A stretch of 64,000 nt of DNA from Epinephelus fuscoguttatus (lineage: Eukaryota; Chordata; Actinopteri; Perciformes; Serranidae), in contig NC_064764.1 in NCBI RefSeq assembly GCF_011397635.1, positions 41,716,955 to 41,780,954 on the forward strand, given 5' to 3'. This document shows, one piece after another, positions 1 to 10,335 of this stretch. Every line of letters starts with the position of its first letter. The first letter of the stretch is position 1. The translations under genes and the position numbers were made by a program. The notes under the pieces were generated by a model. It saw nothing but the letters and a program-made list of their open reading frames with translations, was not told the DNA's origin and made no database searches.

Positions 1-474
1 CTGAAACAGATCTGTAAAATAACCAAACATGGTGTAAGCAAATGCAGTTTTGAAAAGATGATGCATGTTGGTTACTTGTGCTTTGTTTGCTCATGACCTG
101 TCCACTGTGGCAGAAGGACAACTTCAGGTCTTCAGCTCATCCATCAAAATCCTATAATCCACTGTATCATATATGGCATTAGACTGTAAACAAAATTATC
201 TTTAATGTCACTGTTGATCGTCATACTGTTAAGTTATTGTCTTTTCAGTAACGAGGGTTAGTTGGTAGCATAACCTACGATTTTGAAGTGCAGAGAGGAT
301 TACAAGGAAAAGGAGAAAGAAAAAAGGAAGAAGCGAAACTGTTGATTGAAGATGGGAAGGGAAGGAAAGGATGAAGATTGAGTATGAGGCAGATGAGCAT
401 GGAAACCATAGTACCTCAGTCTCTATGGAGAGATAAACAACAACAGAGGTGAGGAGGAAGGAGGGGTGAGCAGA
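1..474. other. 5' flank of TAAR-1
   Basis: No gene seen. The stretch around 280-474 is alignable by eye with the sequence just upstream of TAAR-2 (12940-13030) and TAAR-3 (20925-21100), and 120-175 with 17380-17412. It is therefore old shared upstream sequence of the array, probably holding promoter and 5' UTR. I see no unambiguous TATA box. Confidence 0.5.
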
Positions 475-501
475 ATGGATAGAGATAAATCTTTTGTATG
501 A
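475..501 (+). other. Short upstream ORF of TAAR-1
   Basis: ATG at 475 reads eight codons (MDRDKSFV) and stops at TGA 499-501. It is in the same frame as, and 27 codons before, the receptor start at 556. In TAAR-2 the matching stop codon has become TGC, so the frame stays open there. Whether 475 lies in the mRNA is unknown. Confidence 0.4.
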
Positions 502-555
502 CAGAAAGCTTTGGTCAGACAGCTGCCAGAGTTCAGCAGCTTCTCCTCTCTGGTG

Positions 556-1695
556 ATGGAGACCTTGGAGGGAATTGAACTCTGCTTTCCACAACTCCTC
601 AACACCTCCTGCAGGAAGCCAACACGTCCTCACTTTGAATCATTGCTGATTTACATTGTGCTGTTCCCCATCTCTCTGCTCACTGCAGCTCTTAACCTGT
701 TGGTCATCATCTCTATCTCCCACTTCAAGTACCTCAATATTTCAATAATCATGAAACTGTTAGATAGTATTAATGAGTATGACTTGATCTCAAAACTGCG
801 AGGAAAAGTCTTTCTGCTTTATTTGAAATGATAATTGACTTTATAAAAAATGATAAATATATTGCTGGTCTTCCTCTGCAGGCAGCTTCACACCCCCACC
901 AACCTCCTCCTCCTCTCTCTGGCTGTTTCAGACTTCTTTGTGGGCCTCCTCATGTTCTTTCAAATTGTGCTCATAGATGGTTGCTGGATCTTTGGTGACA
1001 TCATGTGTGCTGTGTATCAGTATCTTGCATTCATTATTACCTCTAGCTCTGTAACAACCATGATGCTCATATCAGCCGATCGATATGTGGCTATTTGTTA
1101 TCCTCTGCAGTACTCCACTAAAGTCACACATAAAAGTGTTCAAGTCTGTGTTTGTCTGTGTTGGATAGGCTCTGTCATATTTCAAAGTTTCATTCTGCAG
1201 GACATCCTGAAACAACCAGGCAGGTATAACTCCTGCATTGGAGAGTGCATATTTGCTCTAAGCTCCTCTGCTGGACTTGCAGATGCTATTTTTACATTCA
1301 TTGTTCCCCTTTCTGTTATTGTTGTCCTGTACATGAGAGTATTTCTTGTAGCTGTGTCTCAGGCTCGTGCCATGCGATCTCGTATTGCAATTGTCACACT
1401 CCAGAAATCAGTGAGAGTAACTGCAAAAAAATCTGAGCTGAAAGCAGCCAGGACTCTTGGTGTTGTTGTAGTTGTGTTTCTAATATGTCTCTGCCCAGCT
1501 TACATCACCAGTTTTTTGAGCGAAGATAACATTGGTTCTTCATCTGGTGCCTTTATAACTTGTTTGTACTATTTTAACTCCTGTCTAAATCCTGTGATCT
1601 ATGCCTTTTTTTACCCCTGGTTTAGAAAATCAATTAAGCTCATTGCTACACTCAAGATACTACAACCTGGCTCCCGTGAGGCAAACATACTGTAG
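556..1695 (+). CDS. taar: TAAR-1: trace amine-associated receptor, class A GPCR (TAAR13c-like), intact
   Basis: Olfactory-type seven-transmembrane receptor expected in the ciliary membrane of olfactory sensory neurons, coupled to a Gs/Golf-type protein. Coding exons are 556-728 and 882-1695; the intron 729-881 has GT/AG ends and is phase 2, giving 328 residues. I chose the ATG at 556 because it gives the conserved METLE start with G at -3 and G at +4. Visible features: N-glycosylation site N16, N-terminal Cys 10 and 19, N1.50 in TM1, D2.50 (residue 75), Cys3.25 (100), DRY at 124-126, ECL2 Cys 176 and 180, and NPxxY followed by FYPWF in TM7, the TAAR fingerprint. Position 3.32 (residue 107) is Ala instead of Asp, while D5.42 (residue 192) is present; W6.48 is Leu. 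Polyadenylation signal AATAAA lies at 1823-1828. It is a close duplicate of TAAR-2. Family certain; the orthologue within teleost TAARs is not assigned. Confidence 0.94.
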
Positions 1696-2344
1696 AGAGT
1701 CTGCATGATGCCTGTATTTAGAGAGAAAATGTACTTGGTCACGGTGATGAGTAATTAAATACAGCAGATCATGTTCTGGATGAGTGTCTTTACACTGTAC
1801 TTGTTAAAACATAATAATCTCTAATAAACTTAAATACAACACTGAGGCTAGTTTATTGTTTTTAATATATTTTGGACAAAGCATCGTCTTTAGAATTGTG
1901 CAGTCTGCAAATATCAGTGGGATGCTAGTGAGTTAAACAAGGTTGGCAGTGGTTACCCATTAATATTTCATCATTCCATGAAACTTGGAGCTGTAGTGTT
2001 ACGGTTTGTCCCTGTGATTTGTATATTTCATTGTGTATTACTTTGATGCTTAGCAGTAATAGTTAGCAGTTATGCATCATTGAATACAAAAATCCACCTC
2101 CCACACTCACACAGGCCCCCTTGGTGATAGTACTTGGAGGCCAATATTATTGTTCGCTGAGGCTGTGGCACACTCATTTTTTGGGAAGATATCAGAATCT
2201 TGTCACACTAGCTTTTAGCTTTTAGACAAGGGGGCTGAAAAATACTTGTTGGTATCATGTGTTTAAAAGTGATAAAATAGCAATGAAAAATAATTTGTGA
2301 TTATTATTTTTTTGTAAACAATATGATTTATTCTACATTAAATC
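1696..2344. other. 3' flank of TAAR-1
   Basis: Non-coding. Bases about 1868-2150 align by eye with 14423-14695 behind TAAR-2, so the duplication that made the pair included at least 0.6 kb of 3' sequence. It contains the AATAAA at 1823-1828 and ends where the first LINE begins. Confidence 0.6.
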
Positions 2345-2347
2345 ACC

Positions 2348-3227
2348 TCATGGGACACCAATTACAAAACAAAACAAAACAGACACAAAAGGGGTAACAG
2401 CTACTGAGAAGCCTCTCTCACTGAGGTAGGAGGCGAACCACTTCAAGGCACTCCCCGAGACACCCACCAACTTACTGAGCCTGTCGAGCATGATATGGTG
2501 GTCTACAGTATCGAATGCTGCACTCAGGTCTAATAACACCAGTAAGCAGCATTTGCCTGCATGTGCAGCCATCATGATGTCATTAGACACTCTGAGGAGG
2601 GCTGTTTCTGTGGAGTGCTGCTGCCGAAAACCACACTGGAATTTATCTAACAGGCCTTGGGTGGTCAAGAAGGATATAATTTGGTTTGCTCCTACTTTCG
2701 CAAGGATTTTAGATATAAACAGCAGTTTGGACATGGGTCTGTAATTTTTGGGTGTGGAGGGGTCTAAGCTTGGCTTTTTGAGAAGCGGCTGCAGAGTAGT
2801 CTGTTTGAAAAATGATGGAGCACAGCCTGATTTCAGGGAGGTGTTAATAATGGAGACCAAGCTAGGGCCCACAGAGCTAAAAACCTCTTTCAGCAAGGAC
2901 GTTGGTAAGATGTCTAGTGGACTGGAGGAGGATTTCATGGTGCTCACTAGCTCAGTCAGATCCTGCAGAGTGATAGAGGAGAAACTGCTGAGAGAAGCCA
3001 GCCTTGATGGACAGGTTGGAGGGGAGGCAGCAGAGGGGGTGATACTAGCCCTGACACCAACAACGTTATTCACAAAAAAAGACCGAAAATTATTACAATC
3101 CTGATTGGAAGAAACAAGGACTGAGGGGAGTGGAGGACTGATAATGTCATTAATAGTCTTGAATAAGACTCTGGGGTTTCGCCTGCTGGAAGTGATCAGG
3201 TTAGCAAAATAAGCAGCCCTTTCATTC
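2348..3227 (-). pseudogene. LINE-A reverse transcriptase, N-terminal half
   Basis: The RT finger and first palm blocks are visible: KNYRPMSKLLFISKILAK, CGFRQQHSTETALL and the first catalytic aspartate in LLDLSAAFDTVDHH, followed by WFASYLSERGFSV. The open frame runs about 290 codons without a stop but ends before the YADD box, so it cannot encode an active enzyme. Its N-terminal residues in the open frame (up to 3271) are translated piggyBac sequence, not LINE. Confidence 0.85.
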
Positions 3228-3696
3228 TTAACCCTATGGGCCTGAACGACGCATAGTCCGTCCAAATTCACACCTGTTCTTCTCTATTGATTTTCTCAGC
3301 GACCGTGCGTCAAAGCAAGAAGCCACACACATCACGTGAAACAGCGGAATTGTAGCTTTCCGAGAAGACCAAGCACTTGTCGGTAGTCCAATGTTTTCAC
3401 AGCGACAAAAAAATGATAATGTTACACTAAAATTATGTATAACAGAGCTTTCATACAGCTTTGCACACACATTACTCTTGGATGGATTACTCGCGAATGC
3501 AGGCTCGCACAGAAATGCCATGCATATCAGATGCAAGTGGAGGAACAGAGCTTTCAATTCAACTTTATTTATATGGCACTTTTCATACAACAGTAACACA
3601 GAGTGCCTCACATAGGTTAAAAACAACAAAGATCCAAAACAGAAAACAAAAAGAAAAGAGAACCCCCCCCACATAGAGATACGTAAATATACATAT

Positions 3697-3702
<6 letters not shown>

Positions 3703-3737
<35 letters not shown>

Positions 3738-3760
3738 TACACACACACACACACACACAC
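3703..3760. repeat. (CA)n microsatellite
   Basis: Almost uninterrupted CA dinucleotides, broken once by GATA near 3736. It creates a misleading Cys/Val-rich open frame on the minus strand. Confidence 0.95.
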
Positions 3761-4570
3761 TAGACATGACCGAGACATGGCCGAGCACCGAGACCCGAGG
3801 CAAGGAAAAAGCCACCTCTGGGGGCTGTCCACATTGAGAGGGCCCACGGTCCACGGCCACAGGGAACACCGCCATAGACATGGCAGACATGAGGCTCCAC
3901 ACCGAGGTGCAGTGCCCTACAGCCACCCAGGTCAGAGCGGTATCCCGACGGCACCCCCATCGGGAGACCAGGAACAACTCTCAGTGTGGTAGGCCCCCAT
4001 GAGGAAACACTGGAGCTAAAAGCTGAGGGACTAAAACAGTAAGATAGGATAAAAGGTATAAAAAGAACCAAATAAACAAAAAGATATTTAGCTCATAAAA
4101 TTGAGTTAATAGCTAGGTAAGAATGATCTAAAACAGAGACATAAAAAGCATCAAAACTAAAACCTATAGGCTAACTAAAATAACAAAAGATAAAGGTTAA
4201 ATGAGATAAGAACGTAAAAAGAGGAAGGGTAAGAACATAAAAAATAAATAAAAAATAGATAGTAGATGGATAAATTAGTTATAAGAGGAATTTAAAATAG
4301 ATAAATAAAGAGATCAGTTAAAAGCCTGATTAAAAAGATGAGTCTTGAGCCTCTTTTTAAAACCATCAACAGTCTCTGCAGCTCTGAGGTTCTCCAGCAG
4401 GCTGTACCACAATCAGGGGCCATAATAACTAAATGCCGCCTCCCCGTGTGTTTTAGTCCTCACTTGTGGTATGATTAAAAGGCCGGTGCCGGATGTTTTT
4501 AATATGTGGAATAACACAGAGCTCAGAGTCAAAAATCACACCCAGATTTTTTTATACGGATTGTGTTGGT

Positions 4571-5304
4571 TTAAAATCCTGTAGTTTTGGTAAAAGTTTC
4601 TCTCTGGCCTTCAGGACCAATGACTAAAACCTCTGTTTTGTCCCGGTTGAGCTGCAGGAAATTTGCTGCCATCCATGACTTTATATCTAAAATATAGTTA
4701 AAAAGGGCATCAATTGGCCTTGTGTCATCAGGAGACACAGTGATGTACAGTTGCGTATCATCAGCATAACTATGAAAGCTGATGTTGTGCCTCCTGATGA
4801 CGTCCCCCAGAGGAAGCATGTAGAGATTAAAAAGAATTGGGCCCAAAATTGACCCCTGGGGGACCCCACACTTTATCTCATGGGTTCCTGAGGAACATGT
4901 ATCCATACTTACAAAGAAGTGTCGATCAGTGTCGATCAGGTGCCTCAGTCTATTTAATAAAATGTGATGTCTACTCTATCGAAGGCGGCGGTTAGATCCA
5001 GTAGTACCAAGACTGTGAGTTTACGGTTATCTAAATTGCACCTGATGTCATTTAAAATTTTTAAAATGGCTGTCTTGGTACTGTTGTTCATCCTAAAACC
5101 AGACTGATACTTCTCTAAAGTGTTATTTGTATTTAAAAAATCATTTACTTGGGTAAAAAACAGTTTTTCTAAAATTTTGCTTAAAAATAGTAAATTGGAT
5201 ACAGGTTGATAATTATTAAGAATGTTGGAGTCTAAGTTGCTCTTCTTCTTTGCCGTTTTCAAGGAGGCCGGGAAGACACCTGTCTGAAGAGAGCAATTCA
5301 CCAT
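4571..5304 (-). pseudogene. LINE-B reverse transcriptase
   Basis: Two open pieces. 5304-4954 carries NYQPVSNLLFLSKILEKL, a CGFR-like block (SGFRMNNSTKTA) and LLDLTAAFDRVD. 4906-4571 carries KCGVPQGSILGPILFN and the catalytic YADD in FHSYADDTQLYI. The pieces are in different frames with a short gap, so the gene is dead. Together they cover the RT palm that LINE-A lacks. Confidence 0.85.
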
Positions 5305-5403
5305 GTACAGTAGCCGTTCCTCAAAGAATCCACAAAATGTTTTAAAAAATGGTGTGGGAATTTGGTCTAAAAGGCAGGTTATGGGCTTTACTTGGGAGAA
5401 AAC

Positions 5404-5916
5404 TCAACCGAGTGTCCTCGCATCAACCAGGGCAAAACTCTCCAGTGTTTCCTCAGGTAAAAGCAATGATCCAGGTGTGTCGACAGTTAAAATCTGCTGC
5501 GATAAAAGACTGGATCTGATGTCATTGATTTTACTTCTGAAGTGGTCTGCAAAGTCCTCACAAAGGGCATTGGTTATTGTCTTAGGTGATCTGTTAAAAT
5601 TACTGTTTGTTAAGATATCAATTGTGGAGAAGAGGAATTTGGAATTGTTTTTATTGTCAGAGATTAGTTTTTTGAAGTGGGAAATTCTTGCCTGTTTGAC
5701 TGCGTTATTGTAGGTTTTGAGATGTTGACGTAATATTTTGTAGTGGACTGTTAGGTTTGATTTTCTCCATCTTCTCTCAGCACTCCTGCAGTATCTTTTC
5801 AGTTGTTTGATTTCCTGATTTCTCCACGGGGGTGTAGGTTTTGTTCTAATTGTTTTGGTTAAAAGTGGAGCCACTGAGTCCAGCGCTGACTTGAGTTTGT
5901 TGTTAAAATTGTCCAC
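5404..5916 (-). pseudogene. LINE-B linker between endonuclease and RT
   Basis: 170-codon open frame with the basic region typical of L2 ORF2 linkers: WRNQEIKQLKRYCRSAERRW and FKKLISDNKNNSKFLFSTI. It has no catalytic motif and serves only to connect the two enzymatic domains. Confidence 0.75.
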
Positions 5917-5923
5917 AATAAAA

Positions 5924-6480
5924 TCACAGGGTGCTGGTAAAAATCTCTGCCGGAGTGCTCTGTAAAATCTGGATAAAATTTGCAGCCACTTCAGAAGTTA
6001 GGTAGCGTTTCCTCACTGTTCTCACCAGGGCCTCCTGTTGGTTAAAACTGGTGATGTTAAAAAACACACAAAAGTGGTCGGACACAGCCAGATCCACAAC
6101 AGAGGACGCACCCATGGACAGGCCATAGGTTATGACCAGGTCCAGGGTCTGCCCTCTGCTGTGGGTCAGCTGCGTGATATGTTGTTTAAAATCCAAACAG
6201 TTTAAGAGGTTAAAAAATTCTCTGGATACTGGGTCCAAGGTGTTGTCAATGTGTAGATTAAAATCACCAGTTATTAAAATCCTGTTGTAGGTGGAGTGAA
6301 TGATTGATAATAATTCAGAGAAATCACTGATAAAAGAAGCGGAGTACTGGGGTGGTCTGTAAACTGTTATGCAAAGGATAGGAGGGCTGCTAAAAACAAA
6401 GGCATGATGCTCAAATGACGTGTAATTGCTAAAAGAAACTTCATTTGAGGACATTGTGGTTTTGTTACTGATGTAGTTCT
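5924..6480 (-). pseudogene. LINE-B APE endonuclease, C-terminal part
   Basis: Motifs of the APE fold in order: CITVYRPPQYS, the catalytic GDFNLHIDN, QLTHSRGQTLDLVITYG and the terminal VSDHFCVFF. The N-terminal part of the same domain lies at 7319-7600, across the solo LTR. The LINE sequence is continuous once the LTR and one copy of its 5-bp target duplication are left out of account. Confidence 0.85.
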
Positions 6481-6499
6481 GCCTCCTCTTTTACCTCCC

Positions 6500-7318
6500 T
6501 GTGATGGCCGCACTTGCAGCCACTCAGCTGCGTTAAGGTCTGTCCCCCGGTGGCACTCACACTTTGGTTTCTTTTACATTTGTAGTTCATTTTTCCCTCA
6601 TTTAGCTAATCTTAATTACATTTCACATTACAAATAAATGACAACACATTGGATTTTGTTTCATACATCATACTCATTTTATTTTACAGTTTTGACAGTA
6701 CATTAGTTTCTATTTGTAGTTAACTTTAGTACAGTCACTAGTTTCTTTAAATTGTTCTAATTTTCATTTCTTGAGTTACCAGTGTGGAGGTGCTGCTCCT
6801 GAAGGACATCTGGCCACGCTCAAGCAAAGGATGTGCCCCAGGAACTGAAACTGTTAAATACAGGAAGTGGCCAATTGGGCCGTACCAATTCCTGCCACCT
6901 AATAGGGAGAAACTGTTATTTTTCCGTTTAGTTATATTGTTTGTTTCTCTTGATTAAAAATTTAGTTTTGGTATTTTTGGTTTGGTTAATTTAGTTGAGT
7001 TAACCTTTTTTGGGGGAATTATTCTGTTTTGTTATTTATTGCTTAGTTGGTAGTGTTTGTCTGTCTGTCATCCCTCTTGTGTCTTAATGGTCTGATCAGC
7101 CAGTATATATGTTCCCCATTGGGTCCACTTTGTAAGGTCTGTTGTTGGTGTTAAGGTCACTTAAGTTCAGTTTTGTTTATTTGACCTCTTTTATGGGCCC
7201 AGAACTTTAGTTATACATTTATTATTTGTACCTTTTTTGTAGTATTTGTGTAAAATAAAAGCTTTTTTTTTTGAAAACCACCTGAGTCTCCTCTTGTCTG
7301 CCAGCTCGGTCCCTTACA
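6500..7318. mobile_element. Solo LTR of an LTR retrotransposon (fossil)
   Basis: The 819-bp element starts TGTGATGGCC and ends CCCTTACA, the TG...CA ends of an LTR, and is flanked by the 5-bp duplication CTCCC (6495-6499 and 7319-7323). It sits inside the LINE-B endonuclease. On the plus strand a TATA-like AGTATATAT near 7100 and AATAAAAG near 7255 are in the expected promoter and polyadenylation order. There is no internal gag-pol region, so it is a solo LTR left by recombination. The family is not determined (Gypsy-like is a guess). It must be younger than LINE-B. Confidence 0.83.
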
Positions 7319-7323
7319 CTCCC

Positions 7324-8000
7324 CTAATAGAATATAAAAAGTTAAAATTTGGTGGGGAAGCCTTGGTGAGAACAACAGGTGCATCAGTGTCAAGCCATGT
7401 CTCTGCAAGGAGAATACTGTCTAGGTTATTGTCTAAAATTAAATCATTTATGATAAAAGATTTTTTTAAAAGGGAGCGCACGTTCAGCACTGCCATTTTA
7501 ATGTTTGTGCTGAACGTGCGCTCTTCATGAGTTTTCAAATGGATGTTAAAACCCCAGTTAGGTCTAAAAACATTCCTGGGTTTCAACTTTCTAATTGTAA
7601 TGATAGTTTTTATGGTGTGAATGTCCTGTGTTTCCGGTTGCAGAGAAGGTGCTGGAGGTACGACGGTGATGGGATGGAGCCCGATGTTTGTGGCGCTGGG
7701 CCGTGGTTCCTCCTGACCGGGATGGAGGGGAGGGGTCAGGCTGGACAAGCAGACGCCGATTCCTGGACTGGTGAGAGCCACGGCCAGCTGGATGTAGGCC
7801 TACAGGTTCCACAGGCGAGCTGGACGAAGCATCCATGGGAGGGAAGTCCTGCAGGCTTAGGATGTCATACCTGTTATCCAGCGGCAGATCCGGAGGTGGA
7901 GGAGGAGGAGATGGACGAGCCCCAGAGCCCCTGGCCACCACCGACCTGGGCTCCCTCGGCTTGAGTGGAGTTGAGCTCACTGGTGCTCCCGCTCCACCCT
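7324..8000 (-). pseudogene. LINE-B endonuclease start and upstream proline-rich region
   Basis: The stretch ends with the N-terminal APE motifs AVLNVRSLLKKSFIINDLIL and LAETWLDTDAPVVLT, then is cut by the solo LTR. Upstream (about 7600-8000) is a Pro/Ser/Arg-rich region in two overlapping frames, like the low-complexity region ahead of the endonuclease in fish L2 elements. No clear ORF1 is seen for this copy, so it is probably 5'-truncated. Confidence 0.7.
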
Positions 8001-9011
8001 CCGTGATGAAACCACACACATCATTGTGCTGTCATCCCATCATGCTATAAATACAGATTAATTTTCTACAAAATAAAAACCTGACGAATTTCTTTACAAT
8101 CCATTATACAGATCTTGTTATCAGTCACTTCATATAGTGAGTAGTATCGTATCTTACCACGTCTTAGGCTTTCATGTGTTTCTCCCTGTCTATCCACATT
8201 TGTAGTCGGGCTTTCAAGATGCAAATATCTCCATATTGTCCAGTTGACACTCCATCAAACTTTGTATGACAAGACCAGCCACTTCACCTTTGTGCACCCA
8301 GACAACTGTAACCTAATTATGCATGCATGACAGGGCCGTAGTCACCATATACATTGAGGGGGACATGTCCCCCCCCCCATGCCCAAAATGCCCCCCCAAT
8401 ATATAACTGACACTGAAAAACAACAACAAACTTTGTTTACTGCAAACAAAGTGGCAAATATTATCTTGGAGGACATCATTGCACTGGGTTGACTATTTTT
8501 CTATGATCTTATATGTAAATATTGCATGTTTCTTTCAGATAAAACACATTTTTGACTTGAATGAGTCAATGGAATTTCTTGCAATAATGAAAAAATACTG
8601 GCAATCATGTCCACCTGGCACAAACCACATGTTTTGGACAACTGTGAAGAGACAGAATGTCCCACCATCATAGTTCTTATATTGCCAGATTCCAGAGAGT
8701 CTCCCCTCTTCATATATGGCAGAATATGTCTACTTCCAACTTGCTATGGTGAGATACATGTCAAAATATAAGAATTTAGTAACAAGGATATGTTTTTTTC
8801 ATTGATATAAAAATTAATATAAAATACAGGTACATAGAAGGACATGGAATGATGACAAATCTGGTTAGCCCAGATTGTCCTGAAAAAAAAAAACAAACAA
8901 AAAAAAAACAAGATAGAGCATGTGTATGTAGCCTTTATAATGACTGTGATATGAGCTTAAAAGTAAAGGCAGTAAAAATACCCCAAAAACGCCTAGGGCC
9001 CATAGGGTTAA

Positions 9012-10005
9012 TCAGCGCATTGAGCTCTGTTAACAGATCTTTGAGATAGAGACAGTGGACCTGGAGTTTGGTGGATTTCAAAAGCCGTTCTATTTTTCGA
9101 CATGTGTTTGTGGCTGCGGATCTGGTTATTTACCCAAGGAGAGGAGTTAACATGTCTGAGGGTACGGGTAACTGTGGGGGCTATTTCATCAAAAATTGTG
9201 GAGCAGTGGGAGTTGAAAGCATGAACGAGAGAATCTACGTCCGCATGAGGTGACTGAGCTTGGCCTGCACGGCAGTCAAAAGCAGCAGAAAAATTTTCCG
9301 CTGAGAGACTGTTTAGGACGCGTGAACTTTTTGCTTGCTTCCCTGGTGAAACGTCAGCATTGAGTGATAGATTGAATAGAACACTTTTGTGGTCAGTTAC
9401 AGGCAAATCCTCAGTACTAACATCCATGACATTCAAACCAAGAGTGAAAACTAAATCCAGAGTGTTACCCTTAATGTGCGTGGGACCAGATATATGTTGG
9501 TTCAGGTTAAATGACTCTGTGATATTTAGAAAGTTTGCAGCAAAGCTGTTAGTGTTATCATTTACATGTATGTTAAAGTCGCCAGCCAGGAGGATTCTTT
9601 CATAATGAATGATAGATGATAAAAAGTCACTAAAATCAGACAGAAAAGCACCATTTATGCCTGGGGGCGATAAATGAAACAACAATAAAATGGGTTGGAG
9701 CGACCAATTTTGGTAATCAAAACTTCAAACATTGAAAAAGATCCAGTACTCAACTTGCGGGTAGTAAAACAGTCTCTGTGGACTATGGCTAGCCCCCCAC
9801 CACGGCCTGAGGCCCGCGGGGCACAGGAGAAAGAGCAGTTTGGAGGACAAAGTTCAATCATTGAAACAGATTCCTGCTCTTTCTGCCAGGTCTCTGTTAT
9901 CAGCAGGCATTCCAAACCTTTGGCAACAAAGAAATCATTCAAAATGAATGATTTATTGGCTATTGATCGGACATTCAATAATGCGAAACAGATGCATCTG
10001 TGCAT
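9012..10005 (-). pseudogene. LINE-A APE endonuclease
   Basis: Two overlapping open pieces. 10005-9655 has ALLNVRSIANKSFILNDFFV, LLITETWQKE and SGRGGGLAIVHRD. 9685-9012 has the catalytic GDFNIHVNDN, PTHIKGNTLDLVFTLG and VTDHKSVLFN, followed by linker. They overlap in different frames, so one frameshift separates them. The linker runs into the piggyBac insertion at 9007. Confidence 0.85.
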
Positions 10006-10335
10006 GTCAACAGTAGCAGTGCATTAATAGGGAATAAGTTCTGATAGCATCTGGGAGTATTGTGTGGCTTCTCTGGATACGGTCTATTGGTTTGTGGAAG
10101 GGAAGATGTAATCTGTGGTGGCAATATGAGAAGGGCAGGGTTCTGTAGGATGACTTAGATACGACCCAGAAACAGTGCTATTGCACTTGGAGCTATCTGT
10201 AGACATTAGTGGCAGTGGCAGTTGGTGCCTTTAGGGGGAGTGGTTATGGGAGGCAATACTCACAGAGCTCACAGAGGGCATTGTAGAAGAGGAAGAAGAA
10301 GAAAGCACTGAGGAGGGGGTGTAGCATGTAAACAG

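Larger units (their letters stand above)
3556..8002 (-). mobile_element. LINE-B: L2-type LINE nested in the piggyBac-like element
   Basis: Minus-strand order: proline-rich N-terminal region and endonuclease start (about 8000-7319), endonuclease end (6480-5924), linker (5916-5404), RT (5304-4571), thumb end (about 4390-4320, reading TVDGFKKRLKTHLFNQAF) and a 3' tail at 3556 reading out as ATATAAATAAAGTTGAATTG, typical of fish L2 ends. Insertion limits are defined by the uninterrupted piggyBac copy at 25610. The frame is broken several times, and the region between the YADD part and the thumb appears shortened. The endonuclease is split by a solo LTR at 6500-7318. A (CA)n tract at 3703-3760 lies in the 3' part. 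Confidence 0.83.
3232..9007. mobile_element. piggyBac-like non-autonomous transposon with TTAA target duplication
   Basis: The element begins CCCTATGGGCC at 3232 and ends GGCCCATAGGG at 9007. It is flanked by TTAA at 3228-3231 and 9008-9011, the exact target duplication of piggyBac transposons. The interrupted LINE-A reads continuously across the two flanks. No piggyBac transposase is visible; the native part is about 1.3 kb and the rest is a nested LINE (3556-8002). A second, 3'-truncated copy starts at 25610, also after TTAA, and shows the sequence without the nested LINE. Confidence 0.88.

Noticed and set aside
3234-3977. 247-codon minus-strand frame with a Cys/Val-rich middle
   Set aside because: It translates a (CA)n microsatellite plus LINE and piggyBac sequence; no protein family.
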